Origin: Musa acuminata AAA Group
Lineage: Eukaryota; Streptophyta; Magnoliopsida; Zingiberales; Musaceae
DNA: 64,000 nucleotides
Assembly: GCF_036884655.1 (NCBI RefSeq)
Contig: NC_088335.1
Span: 47,953,501 to 48,017,500, forward strand
Direction: 5' to 3'
The notes beneath the pieces were generated by a model that did not search any database, was not told the DNA's origin, and saw only the letters and a program-made list of their open reading frames with translations. Shown here piece after piece: positions 48,712-62,832 of this stretch; the first letter of the stretch is position 1; every line of letters starts with the position of its first letter. The position numbers and the translations under genes are program-made.

Positions 48712-51700
48712 CTATTTCCCACCAAAATCAGGGGAGACATCCCCGTAAGAGACCAACCCTTTCTTTCCACCAGAACTGCTGGAAGGGGACCTCGACTGCT
48801 CCTTGCTCACAGGCTTTGGAGAGCGGGTGTCATGGGAAGAGCGGGACTGAGACCTGGAGCGTGATCCTGACGGGCTTCTGCTTCTGGAAACTGACCCACG
48901 TTTCTCAGTGCGAATGCTGTCTCTAGCACCATGTGACCTTAGTTTTTCTGAGGCTGGCGACCGACTACGAGCTGGGCTCATGCTGTGACCACCTCTTGCC
49001 CGGCCACGGTAACCAACAGGGCTGCGAGATACGCTTCGAGTACGACTTCTCCGACCTCGGTACCTAAATACAGGCACAAACTGGAACATGAGAAACCAAA
49101 CCAGACAGGACAACAACCTTAATTCCCTTAGGCCCTCCGTTTTAGAAACTCCGGTTGATTTTGGATCTAAAAGACACATGATTAACATTTTTTTTATGAT
49201 GAGAACCTTCAAAAATCAAAGCAAAGCAAACCAAACCTAAGAATTGAACTGGTACAAACAGCAAAAAGAGAACTTGTTCAGTACACATTCCCTTTGTGTC
49301 ACTTCAGATTAAGATCCAATATTCAAAAAACCAAATGATTCATTTCAGTATAGATGTTTCACTAAAGGCATGCTGAAGAAAACTGAATAAAGCCCTACTT
49401 CAATGCAAAGACCAACAAATTTAAATGTAAACATTTATAGTCATCTCTTATGGATTTAAAGATGAAAACTATACCCAGAAGTTCGTTTTCAACCATATCA
49501 ATTTATTGGAATGTAATGATACTTTAACATAAATTATTTAGTGTCTTCCAAAGAAAAGAATAAAAAGATTCTTAAAGTTGATTGTTTAAATTTCATTGAA
49601 CTCAGAAATATGGTAGACTCTTTATCCAGGTTCAGGTCCCTATCATTTTAAAGATCAAGATCTTGAACCATGAATTTGCACGACAAAGTATTTTAAATAG
49701 AAAATCCTCATGGTCAAATATATCAAGAAAACTTTACCCATGTAAGCATGGATAAACCACCAACGGATCATTATGCCTAAAGGAGCAAAATGTATCCCAT
49801 TGAAGAAGCATATTCAGTAAAGATAAAATTTAGCGACAAGGACACTGTCAATGGAAGAAAGTTGCTCAATAAGACAAAGAAAGTGGTAGAGACACTGGAA
49901 ACAGTCAGAAACAAGCATCAAGATATCATGTACCAGGAAAAAGTATGTTTTTGCAGATTATTACTGAGTCTAAAGTGTACCAATAGAGAGTACAATCATT
50001 AAGCTGAAACATCCAATAAGACCACATATTCTCATGAACTTAGTAGGCAACCAATCTAACAGAACATAAAGGTTGTTAGCATTGATACTTGTGAAACAAT
50101 AAAGTTTATGCACAACCATCATATATGAATTTAGCCGAGTTTTTATCATAACCAACTCCTCATTTTTACAGTCGGAAGAGATAACTACATTTTCAATCTC
50201 TTCAATTTCTTATATTTAGGCTTAAAAATTTACTATTTGCAGCATAATAAAATCAATAGAAATGTAAGTTACCTTGGTGGGGTTCTTCCTCTCGGCGGGC
50301 TCCTATAACGTCTAGGGGGGGAACGATTGTGGTAATTTCTGTAGCTTGAATACCTAGAAAAAGGATGAGCAGGGTTATAAATGCAACAGAATAAAAATAA
50401 GGGCATCGAGTATCATGTACTAACACAATTATTCAATGTAAGACACACTACCTATCACGATCACTTCTTCCACCATAACGATGCAATCTAATAGGAGAAC
50501 GATCAGGAGAAGGAGTTCGGTATCTTCTCGCATAGGAGTACTGCTGACTGAAACCTCTACCTCTTCTTATGCGCTTCGGAGACCCATCTGGGGAAGCGCT
50601 CCTTGACAAGCTCCTGCGATGATTGGAAGGTGGTGATATTGCCCTGCGAACAGGACTCCCTTGGCTCTTGCTGATGCTTCTTCGTGACCGAGCCTGTGCA
50701 GGGCTACGGCTTTTACTTCTGCTGCTAGACTTTACAGGGCTTCTACTTACACTTCTAGCCCTCACTGGACTCCTACTAGGGCTTCTCCTCTGCAGTGACC
50801 TTCCTGAACTTCGACTAATGCTTCTTCTTTTTTCCTTGACTGGACTTCTACTGGGGCTTATTCGAGTAGGAGCCTTCTCCAGGCTCCCACTAGGAATTCT
50901 CTCCTGCAGAGACCTTACAGAGCTTCCACTTACACTTCTGCTGTGAACTTTAACTGGGCTTTTGGCTTTGCTTCTCTCAGTCTGGCCAACAGGACTTATA
51001 CTAACAGTTCTAGCAGGACTTCTAACACTTCTAGATGGACTTCTGCTAATGCTTCTCTGAGGTGAGCCTCTACTTATACTGCTCCGACGGGGTTCACAAA
51101 CAGGGCTTCTACTAAGAACTCTTGGAGAAGGGCTTCTGCTTACTGACCTTCTGGGGCTCAGACTTCGGCTTTCACTTGGACTCCTTCTTGGACTGATACT
51201 CATGCTCTTGCTCATAGATTGGTTCAGGCTCATGCTATGGCTCCTGTTCATGAATGTCAAATAAAATACCAGTTCAGCAGAAAAGTGTAAGAAGAAAAAA
51301 CTACAGGTGTAAGGAGAAGAATAAAATAACCTGGATTTGTTTAGATTGGCTTCTAAGTTTGGTAGCTCATCCACATCCCTGACAGACTTTGATGCTGTAA
51401 TGCCATTGCTCTGGATCTCTCCATTTTCTCTATGGTACTTGGCACCATCACCAGGAAGCTTCTCAGTTATATCTCCCTTGTCAAGAAAAATGGCAATAGT
51501 TTCTCTCTCCACAGGTAACTGTGACTTTTTCTCATCTAAAGTGAATACCGCAGAAGAGAGCATCACTATCTAATAAATTAAGAAAGTTCAAAAGCTGTAA
51601 TAAAGCTGTGAATCGTAGTGAGTGCAGGCGGTGAAAGAATCAAGTTAACATTTACTAAAGTGGGATGGCACCACTAGAAATTATTCACATTGAAGAGATT

Positions 51701-54700
51701 CCTAAGATATTATTTACAATTGCATGTAGGTATTCACCCTTATCCAGTACGTGGTGAAATACTAACATTAAAATATTAAATTTTGACTGACAAAAGAATT
51801 AGCTTCTAGATTGTACATGTAGCCATTAACTTCTGCCATGAAGGAAGACGGTTAGAAAGACATTATTAATCCATGTTCTTTTCTGTATTATCAATGTCAT
51901 TCATATTTTGTTATTTTTTCTTTTCTTCAGAAAAACTTCCACGATCTTAACCAACAAGAATATGGATTAATCAGAAACACTGACACATCTGAAAAAGAAA
52001 AAAGTAGACTTACCAGAAACATGAGATGGGACCTTGGACTTTTGTGCTCGCCGTTTGTGATTTCCATCATCATCAGAGCTACTACCATTAGTACTCCCCA
52101 TTTCAGAGTCACTCTCCGACATCCTTGTATCAACATAATAAAATGGTTCACTATCTTTATAAACCATAAAAAACTTTACGCCTTCAAAATATATTTTTGT
52201 AGAGATAGCCAAAAAACACATCAGTCATATATCAACTTGAACAACAGTTAGATGACAACCTCTTGGCCTTGTGTCTTGACTTCCTGTCACGCCTTTTTCG
52301 TCTTTTCTCCCGCCTTCTATCCCTTTTCCTTTTCCCATGCTTGTACTTGTCTCGCCTAGAATATTTCTTCCTCCTGTGCCGCCGATCATCATTTGAGCTG
52401 CTGACATCAGATGTAGATGATGTAAAAGAATCAGAATCACTGTCAGTTTCTGAAGATTCTGATTCTGTGTCTGATGAGCTATCTGATTCAGAAGAATATC
52501 TTCTTCTCTTTTTCTTCCTTTTCCCTTTAGAAGAAGGCTTCTTATGCCGTCCACACCGCCGTCCTTCATGACCATCATCAGAAGAAACATCCCTAACTTT
52601 CTTCAATTTGAAATTTTTCTTCTTGTCTGGCCATATCAAAAGCATATAGTTACTTGGCCTCAAAAACAAAAGACTCCATATGCACATCAACATGGTTAGC
52701 ACACAGTAAGGCATGCATATAGAACAAGTAAAATAATCTATCAAAAATTTCAAGAGACTCAAAAGCATACTAGCCCTTCACCCAGGAAATATAGTACCAT
52801 TTTCATGCAATGCTGCTGCACTCTCATTCAATTCTCCACAGTTAACAATTTTCACTGGAACAACAGGTCTGTCACCATCGACATCAACACTCTCTATGTT
52901 CTTCAAAGTTTCATGTCCCAGTATGAGCTTCCCAAAAACAACATGCTTCCTGACAAAAAATTCAATCATGATGTGTAAGAATTGGATGATGGGCTACCAC
53001 ATATGTGGTATACTAGCATAACAAAACTGGATTATATATACTGTAAGGAACCATGTACTTAAAATGAACAAGTTAATCTAGCTGTCGATTGATGTTCTTG
53101 TGTTCCATGCATCAAAAGCAATGTGGCATAATCAGTAGAAAAGCTTCATAAATGCATATGCCACAAGGATAAATCAGAAGGTAAATGATATAAACCTCAA
53201 GCACGCAAGGACAATGCATGAAATATGTGCAAATGTTCATCTGGATATTTAAAGAAGTATAAAAAAATAGTCCAATAAGTTGTTGAATAAGAAATTAACA
53301 TAGATAGACAAATTAAAACTAACCCATCAAGATGAGGAGCAGGCTTGAAAGTGATAAAAAACTGGGAGCCATTAGTATCACGACCAGCATTTGCCATCGA
53401 TAGAAGACCGGGACCATCATGATTTAGCACAAAATTTTCATCTGCAGAACATGAATAAAAATAATAGTTGCAGCTATCAAGAAATCCAAGTCTAGGTTGT
53501 AGGCACATGATCAAAGGTCATTTCCATAAGTCTGACGAAACTAGATCCTCAAACTGAACAAGGGGTCCATGTGAGAAAAGAACAGTGCAAATTCATCAAT
53601 CTTTTTTGAAGCTATCAACATGTCAACATTCAAATGTTTGCGGGAACTAAAGCCAATGTTAACCACAACATTTAAGTTTACAAGTCCAGACATCAAAAAG
53701 AAAAGGAGAGACCAAGAGAGAGAATGATTTGTAGATATTACTTTGGAAATACCACATGCACACACGCACTATATATGCAAAGCACCTCAATAACATTCAT
53801 AAGTTCTTATATTAATAGATCCAATGGAATGTGATCATTATTATGTATGAAGTATGACAGGAATGTCAATACGTATGTACTTTGAAGCAATAGCAGCAAG
53901 ACTTTTAACCCAAAAAAGATGGGTACCAACTTTTAAATAAACCTTGTATCCACTTCAACCATGTTGGCAAAATTGCATTGGGTATTCTCATTTTCATAAT
54001 TAGAGAAAATACTTTTGACATGGATTACCATGTCAGCTTCAGCTGCCATGGATTACCATAAGGGCCAGAAGTATGAACTCTCAACATACACACATAGAGA
54101 TTGATGTAGGCAGGTTAAGATGAGGTCACGATCATGGTAACCTGAATCAAGGAATGAATGCTGTCAAGTTCAAATTTGAGCCAAATCAGATATCAACTCA
54201 CTCCAGATTACAATTTGTATATTTCAGTTTTTTAAATGAATTTTCATCATCATATTTTGTCATTGTTTTATGGAAAGGTTCAAATTCTTGATCCGGGGCC
54301 AATACTGATCAACGTTTGAACTAGTATGACAACCAGTATAAATTGACATATCAACAGTCATACAGGATGGTACAGCACAAACCAAGAAAGGAGGGAGAGA
54401 AGAGGGTAGGGGGAGGAAGATGAGGAAAATGAGACACTGGCTGATGTCAACATTTGTTCACAACCAACATATATTTCAGAAAATTAAAAAATTGATATAA
54501 TTCAACAGGTCTGTGTACCAATCATCTCGTTTGGTACACATACCATCTGGGTAGACCCCATGTTTAACGAAGCTGGTCCCTCATCAGGCAGATGGATACT
54601 TTGGACCTTCTTTTGAGGTGATTTAGAAGTCCTTCATTGAGTTGTATTGAATTTCAATAAATTTATTTTAGGTTAATATATTAATAAGCCAACAGGATTT

Positions 54701-57700
54701 TGCATTTGGAGACTTTTTCAATGACTCTTTAGGAAAGGTCTTGACCTTAGCTTCATATAATTAGGACCTGGATCTAGGAAGTTCATAGTTTACAATAGAA
54801 GAAATTATCCAAAAAATCATGGTACTTAAGGACTTCCGCTTAACTAGGTAGCCAAGGCAAAAAAAATCAGAGTTTATGCAGCAGCGCAAATTTCTAAAAA
54901 TATATGGGCCATCAAGACCAATTATAGTATTTTACTGCTTCAAACATAAATTCTCAAAAATTTTGTTGACTAAGAATGTAATGTTCATTTTGGACAAATA
55001 GAGAATTTTCTTCCATTCATCACTCAATTACCTATATCACACAAATCCATCTAAAGTTCATATTTTCATGGACCATGAGTCTATGCCATATTTGCATCTA
55101 TTATCTACATATATCCTCCATGAGAAATTTGTTATTAACATCAGTTAGACTTTTGCTAACGTAATCAGGTGATCCTTTCTGGCTGTCTCACTTAACACTA
55201 AGAGGTATTTAGCAATTAAATGGTAATTTGTCCCGGAAATTTATGCAAAAGGTCGCAGGGTTGGGATTGTTTTTGTGCCAGTTGAGTATCAACTTCTAAT
55301 GGCTAGGGATGGAAAGTTTATCTAAGGGACATCTACATAAGCATAGATAATTTATGAGGGCCAAGATAATTTATGAGGACATCACTAAAAATTGCCTGTG
55401 AGAGTATTTCATGCAGAGACACATTTTCATACCTTTTTAATATGTTAAAACTCATCGCTTAATTTACAAATTGGCTTAAAAAATACATACTTTTACCTCC
55501 AGCAGTTTATGTTCTCCTGTCAGAAACACAAACAATGGTCCCACTAAAACAAAAAGTTCACGGCATATGCAGGTTAAACATAAAATTAAAAACTTTACCA
55601 CAAAACATGTTCCTGTAATTGGGTGAAAAAACCTATTTGCCTATATACAGTCCTACTAAATTCTTTGGAATAAAATTACCTGCAAATTTTCCGCCATATA
55701 TGCTCTCACCACCTGTTCCTGAAAATAATGACAGAATGTGTCAATGTTCAAGCAATCAAAATTCATCAACTAACAGCGTACTTCAACATCGTCATTGTAG
55801 ACAACAGCCTTATTCACAACCAGGACATCAGATAAATGTCCAAGAAATTATGAGAGAAGATACAAGTAGCCACCAGACTTTGATTATTAATGCAATGCTA
55901 GGAGAAAGAAAATCAAGTATGCAAGAGAGATGAGAAGATCTTTGCAAGCTTTGACACTTAAAAAGGGCAAATTGTCAAAGTGCAAGCCCAAAAAGATCAT
56001 GTGACAATTCAACTCTCTTTATCAGAATATATTCAAAAGAATGTTGTGAGAAGGCTTTATATCCACACATTCAAAGATATTAACGAGTCAAGCATTTACA
56101 CCCATTACCTTGAGACATCAGAACATCATTAGAAATTGAACTATTAACAGTAAAAAAAAAGGCAGATAAAGTACCAACACACCATTTGCCACCATGACAA
56201 AATGGCTCAGCATGATATATCCAAGTTAATTATTAAGAACTAGGTGGTAGCAGAATGTTAGCTTTGTCTAAATGGCAAAGAGTCAATTGAATATTTCAGA
56301 TGCAAGAAATAATTATCTTAACCCACATTCATGCTTTTTTAGCAGTCATATAATAACTACGTGTTGTAAAATCACACAGATAATGACTGTACATGTTGCA
56401 AGTATAGAATTCCACAGAAATTTAACAAAAATAGACTCTGATATATAGATGGACTCAAACGCCAGCAGAAATCTTATCAGGAGCGATGTTTACACACAAG
56501 TCTCTGAAAGAGCACATCAAACCCTAAATGCTTGAAGGGATAACTGGCATTTTCTACCATAAAGGCAAGCAACCATCACCAACAAGCCCATCTTTTTTAA
56601 TGTGGCACCTACTCTGTAGATCCAACTAACCAATGGAGATAATTGCTGCCTCTGTTTTACTTGATGTTGTTGACATTCTTCTTCCAAAAACTAAACAGAA
56701 ATCATAGGTGCTCCTCTCTTCTAAACACTAAAGCATTAGAGCCAGAATTAAAATACCTTGCCGCCCTAGAACATCAAAATCCTTCACATGAGACATACAT
56801 CAAAAAAGTCAACAACTTTTTTGCCCTCAAAGCCCATCTTATTTGAAGCTTTACTACAAACCAAACCCGTCTAATGAAGATAATTTTTACTGCTACACAC
56901 CAAGGATATTGACACTTCTTCTAAAACTCTGCCTTGGTTAACAAGAAATGCACCATTCACATGGCTCTCAAAAACCAAACTAACAGGCTATCAGGATGTG
57001 AATTTGACATAGATCATTTTTACTTCATCCTGGATTTTAGGAACCAGCACCATTGGCACTAAAGCCTCTATGTCAAGCTTACTGTTAGCACTCTGAATTT
57101 AAGTACCAGTCATACTGTGGATATGGGTCAGCATTTACCAGTCCGATATCCTATAGGATTGCAGATAGGGTGAGTTCGGATCAGTCATATGGTTTGTACT
57201 TTGTACTGCATAATATGCATGCTGAATCGTGTGTGTTGGGAAGCAAGTGACCAATTTACACAAGCTTAACACGTGGCAAGCCTACAACCCATTCACCTAA
57301 TTCTCTCCTCCTTTTTATTCTTCTTCCCACCTAAAAACTTCCATTCTCTCCTTTCTTCACTCAATTTCTCCCAAAATTGAGTATATTTCTCTTCCAAACC
57401 ACAAAATCTTAGCAAATCAAGATTCAAACTAAAGAAAGCATCATCATATTTCCCAATCCAAGGTAAATCTGAAGCTCAAATTCAAAACTAGTTGTTAGAT
57501 TTTTTGTTGATTTAAGCTTTGTTGTTAAGGACCATAATTAATGCAGATCAGGTAAACACCAGCTCTTATGTACCGAACCGGACAAAAATGCATTCCTTAT
57601 GTAAACAATATGTAAAAGTGCAATGAACTACAGTTAGAAGGAAAAATAAACACAAAATATACTCTTCCTTTACGTGATTATCCAAAAATATGCTGTGTTG

Positions 57701-60700
57701 GTTCAAACATAATGTATGAAACTATGTATGCCAAATGTTTCAGTATGAAAGGCAGAAAAGAAATATGAGAAAATAGCCAGAATAGCAGCTATAGTTTATA
57801 AGCTTTTTTTGTGTGGAGGAACCGAAGAAGTGACCTAATAACCTAACAACCCAGTGCTGAAATGCAAAGTGCTAAACATGTTCAAGAAAAAAGATATCAA
57901 AGGCTAAAAGCAATTTTTTTGTCTAACTACAAGCAGCAACTTACTCTAATGTGCAATATGATTCTGTAAGGCTATAAGTGTAGAAGTTCCACCAAACATG
58001 CACATGCAAAACAGAAAATACAATCACCATGCTTGAAACTATCTTGTCATATGTAACAACTAGGAAAGCAGGAGATCATAAGTTTGAAAGAATCAATACT
58101 AAGTGACAATGAAATAATATAGGTTCCACAATATTCTTTCAGAAAAAGTGTGTACTATTGACAGGTGTGCTTCCTACGTTCTAGCTCTTATGTCAATGAA
58201 AAAAATAAACTAAACAAAAACTATGAAGGAAATTAGCAACAACATCACCTAAACTTTCCAATTTTGCTTCTTCCATCATATTGGTCCAGCAGCCAGCCTA
58301 CAAACTTGAAACAGAATGAAAGCCAACCTAGAAGATTCTGCACCAGTTGCGACCCTAAAAGAGAATGTGATTGCGCAAGATAACAGTTTTTTTTAATTTA
58401 ATTAGACTTTCCTGGTAAATGACTCTTTCTTAATTATTAATCATTAGCCTACTATCTTCATAAATTATCCAAATCATCATCATATAGAAGTTGAGATACT
58501 TCAATCATCTAAATCAAGAAAAAGAATAAAGATTGCAGGTAGTGTATTGTATATTGCAATATGTAATACATTCATGGAGGCAAATTATTAGAACAATCAC
58601 ATCTAGAGTTTGTGTATGAAACAAAAAACAGAGACTTCATAGACGATTCAAGTACACATAATGCACCATGCTGTACACCAATAAAAAATCCTTTACTTTT
58701 CAACCCACAGTTAAATAAAGCAAAAAGAGAACAATGGAAACATAGAAGCATACCATCACGTCTTGAAAAGTCACCACCCTGCCAAAATAACAACCATGTC
58801 AAGCACCATTTCAAAAACATATCACAAATAAAAAAAGTGGACCCACAATGTGAAAAATTGTATGCAGAAAAAACAACAAATTACAACCTTAAATACTATA
58901 TGACAACAAAAGCAGTTGTGACCATTTCCCCTGTAACCTACATGTTAAACAAGGGAAAGACAAGTGGCAGAAGCCATCACATCTAACTTTTGAAAACCAG
59001 AAAAACTGCAACACATATGTATTGGAAATAATGGATGACTACTATGTAAAATTGATGGAGAAATAAGATTACACCTGTGCCATAAAGCCCTTAATAATGC
59101 GATGGAAGATCGATCCCTTGTAGTGCAGGGGTTTCTTAGTCATAGGCCCAAATCCCATTTCACCTGTAAAACACAACACATCAACAGGACATGAAGAATG
59201 GATTTGATGCAACCCCACCTCCTTTCAACCAAAAAAGCAAGAAAACCAGGCTTTTTTTGTTAACTAAGCAATGCCAACAATAATGAAGATATAACAAGAA
59301 ATGGCTTTCCCTTTCCAAGAAATTTGTAAGAAAAACCAAACAAAGACACTATTTTTTGGCCAAACAACCAAAACATTGGCAATAATGATAAGAAATGATT
59401 TGCTCATGACTGACCGAAGTTAAGGGAAAAAGCATCAAGTCATTTACTACTATGAAAGTTGAGGGTAACAAAAGAATGACTATAGAAAACATTTGCAGAA
59501 ATCTCTTTGATTGTGTCATTCTCAGCCTGCAACCAAAAACAGAATCTGCCAACATGAACAAAAGTTTAGATGCAGCTAATTCAATATGGACATGTGGTAA
59601 AGGGAGAAAGAAGAATGCCTTTCCTGCTTATAAGTTATATCCTAGCTGAGCCAGATAACAATTGAAAGACTGAAGAAACATTTGACATCAAAATGGAGCA
59701 TAAATCATATACAAGATATGCTGCACAATTTTCTTCATTCTATTTTTGCAGTACAGATATATAGCTAATTATAAAGATAATATAGTGTCACCCAAGGTTT
59801 TTAATCTTGTACTATACCGATATACCGAGTGGTATGCTAAGGCATACCGAGCGGTACAACTAAAAAAATATAAATTATAATTTTCGGTACACCCGCTGCT
59901 CTCTCCAAACCCTTAGCCTTCCTTCTCCTCGTCGCCTCGGATGCGGCCTTCGACGTCAAGGAGGTGGGGAGGAGAAACCCTTCGGCTGCGGCCTTCAAAA
60001 GGGTTACAAAGGTTCCGGGGCCTTTGCCGCCTTCCTCACGACCGCCTCTTCCGCTGCTCTCGCCACTGCTTCCCCCGATCCCCGTGCCTCCAGCTCCTCC
60101 TCTAAAGAGGTACGACTCTCCTCGTCGTTACCTCCTGGTTCTTGATAGGGGATTAAATCTTTCGTATTGGTCGACCGATGAATTGATCGATAGAGATCGA
60201 GATCAGGAACGAGAAAGGGCATGGATGACAAGTTCAATACAGATGTTCGACGGGCTCAGGTTCATTGAGACACTGATGACGACACATCGGTGACTTCGTG
60301 ATCCTCTTTCTCAATGCTTCTTCCTTTTCTTTGAACGCCCTCTTTTCCTCCCCTCGCCTCACCGCCACCACTCAATGCTTCTCCCTCTTCTTCGAACGCC
60401 CTCTTCTTCCTCGCCTCGCTATAGCCAAATGCCTAATACCGCTCGATAGCTAGCGGTCTGTGTGTCAGTCAGCTGGTAGACCGGTACATACCGCCCGTAT
60501 TGGATGGTACGAAACAGTGTTAAAAACCTTGGTGTCACCCCAAGAAGCAAAAGGTTCATCCATCCATGTCGAGGTCTGACAAGAAATTTTCACTAAAAGA
60601 GAAGTGTAGTGCAGATGTCACAATTGAGATTCGGAGCCATCTGAAATATCACAAAGGTTTATTTCCACTCAAGTGTGGCTTCCCTACTATGGATTTTACA

Positions 60701-62832
60701 CCCCTTGTGTCAACTGAAGAGAAGCCTATCCCTTTTAATTTTGCTTACAGACCTCAGGCTGTACATTTGCAAAAATCCTCTATGTCAAGATTTTTGCTTT
60801 TAACAAGATATCCTCTAAAAATTGATCATAAACCTTAGACACTGTGCTTAATCAACATACTTCAGTACTAATGTATAATGACAAAGAAGATTGGTTGGAA
60901 CCAACCGAATGATCACCAATTAGATAATATCATGCATTACCACATTATTTTAATTTGAAATAATCCAGCATAGACTATTTTTTTATCATTTATTATCAAC
61001 TTTTATCTGTTCTCTAACCATCAAGAAAGTGATCTCAAATTTCCAAATCCATTAACCTCAATTAGAATATTTGTTTTCAACCACACAAACCTTAATTAAA
61101 GTCTTCAAGTAGTAACAACACAACACAGACTTCTAAAGAACTATATTGAAAAAAAATCATGCATAACAAGCTCATTGTGCATACATGCATAACAATGAGC
61201 CTAATGTCACAGTGGTGCAAAATATACTCTTCCTGATGGTTATTACCCAACAAAAAACTCTTTTAGGTCTTAGGATGCCAACATAGTTAACTTTAAATGA
61301 ATGATACATTCTAGAAAAGACCAATATAATGCTAGAATACCCTAGCCAATAAGTGGCAACACTAGTGGTCATCGAACAAGTCACTGATGCATGTCAGATG
61401 TTCCACAGAACTCTAGAAATAGTTGAAGAGAAGTACACCCTATGCAAAGGAGGCAGAGTGCAGATGCAGTGAGAAGCAAAGGTGGAGAGGACAATGAAGT
61501 ATGATTATTAGTGATTCTTAGGGTCAGAATGTGGCATTATTCTTTTTTTCCAAAATCAGTAGGATTGACCAGGAATCAATCTAAAAATTTGCCTACCAGT
61601 AACTATTTGCTACCATAAGTAATTGGCCAACTATGAACAATGGCCAAGATTCAGTCATATCGGCTAAGCTCTGCAAATTCCAAATTCAAGGCCTTTGAGA
61701 GAAAAAAGGTTCATCCAATCCCATACAGAAACTGTACCATATTGGTGCATCCATGTTCACAGGCCATTTGTCTCACATTTTTTTAACAACTTAGTAACTT
61801 ACTATTTAAGATTTTAATATGCTTGACATGTTTGGATGCCACATATGCCAATGTATAAAAAATGAGGCAAATGATTAGCATATCAAATCATATCATGAGC
61901 AGTATTGAACATTGCACAATCACAACTAGCGAAGTCCTGAAGGTGCTTAGCATGCTACAAAGAAATCCACAATTTTAGCTAAGCTTTGAAATGAATAAAA
62001 TCAAGGTTTGTTGTACCACCCAAGTCGGTTCGATACGGATGATATGTATTGGTCCCAAGGGTGACCAAGATGCGTATCGCCCAAGTCCCCATCGGCACAC
62101 CCCGGTGTACTGTGTGCCAGTATGCCGATATGGAGTACACACTGTACCACCAGCCGACCGACATGGCCGGTCAGCACGAAATGTCGAGCCTTGAGTAAAA
62201 TAGCATCTAAAAAAGAGGATGCAGGAAGGCAAGGTAAATATGGGTGCAGTCGAAGTGATTCAGTTGAATAGTCAAGGATGTCCCATTTTATTTTGTTGAT
62301 CAGGGTAACAAGAAAAGAAAAAAGTCACTGGGATAGAATTAAGGGACTCCAATATAGAGGAGATTTCTAGTACGATAATTCTACACGTGCCTATTTGATC
62401 CAGCAGTAATATGGACATCAATAATGTCTTCATTATGGTTTTCAAAAAGGAATTATGTCAAATAGTATTTTATTGAAGTGCAACAAACAACAGAAAGAAT
62501 AAAGAAACATATAACCCAGCGATAAACTGACATGGATGAAGTTACTAAGGATAGTTACCTGTGCAGAGTGCTCGAAAGTTTTCAGCAGTCTTGGGAACAA
62601 TATCAGCAAAAAGCTGCAAAAGAAATAATTTCTCAGCACTCTAAAAAACGCACTTTAAAAGGAATGAAAGGATAGATTATCTACTTTATATGCAGCAGAA
62701 AATGAGAACATCAATCAAAATCATGTATTATAGTAACTCTACAATTAGATCTAATACCTCAAACATCAGCCTTCCTGCAGCATTTCCATCAATTGCTACA
62801 TCCAGGAAGACAATAGGGTTCCTTTTTGCCAT
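48712..62832 (-). CDS. CYP95: RS-domain peptidyl-prolyl isomerase (CYP95-type cyclophilin)
   Basis: Nuclear cyclophilin with an arginine/serine tail, a class linked to pre-mRNA splicing (family knowledge). Thirteen coding exons on the minus strand: 62832-62758, 62613-62559, 59163-59075, 58778-58754, 55718-55680, 53441-53324, 52949-52798, 52626-52260, 52123-52014, 51535-51331, 51243-50452, 50353-50273 and 49063-48712. They join in phase to 819 residues (Arabidopsis CYP95 about 840). The cyclophilin domain is residues 1 to about 175, with R65, F70, Q73, F123 and H136 at catalytic positions (cyclophilin A R55, F60, Q63, F113, H126); the cyclosporin-contact Trp is His131 here. Then come a Lys/Arg-rich acidic-serine region and long RS/SP repeats. 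Introns reach 3.4 kb and hold hAT-like insertions. A non-coding 5' exon ending near 63642 (donor GTACAA) and an acceptor at ACTCAAG before the ATG suggest a 5' UTR intron. Confidence 0.94.
59793..60531. mobile_element. non-autonomous hAT element in a cyclophilin intron, 739 bp
   Basis: Terminal inverted repeats CAAGGTTTTTAA on both ends, flanked by a perfect 8-bp target duplication GTGTCACC (59785-59792 and 60532-60539). This is diagnostic of the hAT superfamily. The interior is GC-rich at 59890-60420, with a 109-codon open frame that I do not recognise as transposase. It lies in the 3.4-kb intron 59164-62558. Confidence 0.88.
62002..62193. mobile_element. hAT-type MITE in a cyclophilin intron, 192 bp
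   Basis: It begins CAAGGTTTG and ends CGAGCCTTG (reverse: CAAGGCTCG). It is flanked by 8-bp repeats AATAAAAT (61994-62001) and AGTAAAAT (62194-62201), one mismatch. Short, non-coding, in the same intron as the 739-bp element and with the same CAAGG terminus, so possibly a relative. Confidence 0.72.

Noticed and set aside
50623..50946. Leucine-rich plus-strand frame of 107 codons
   Set aside because: Reverse strand of the cyclophilin RS repeats; Arg/Ser codons read backwards give Leu-rich text.
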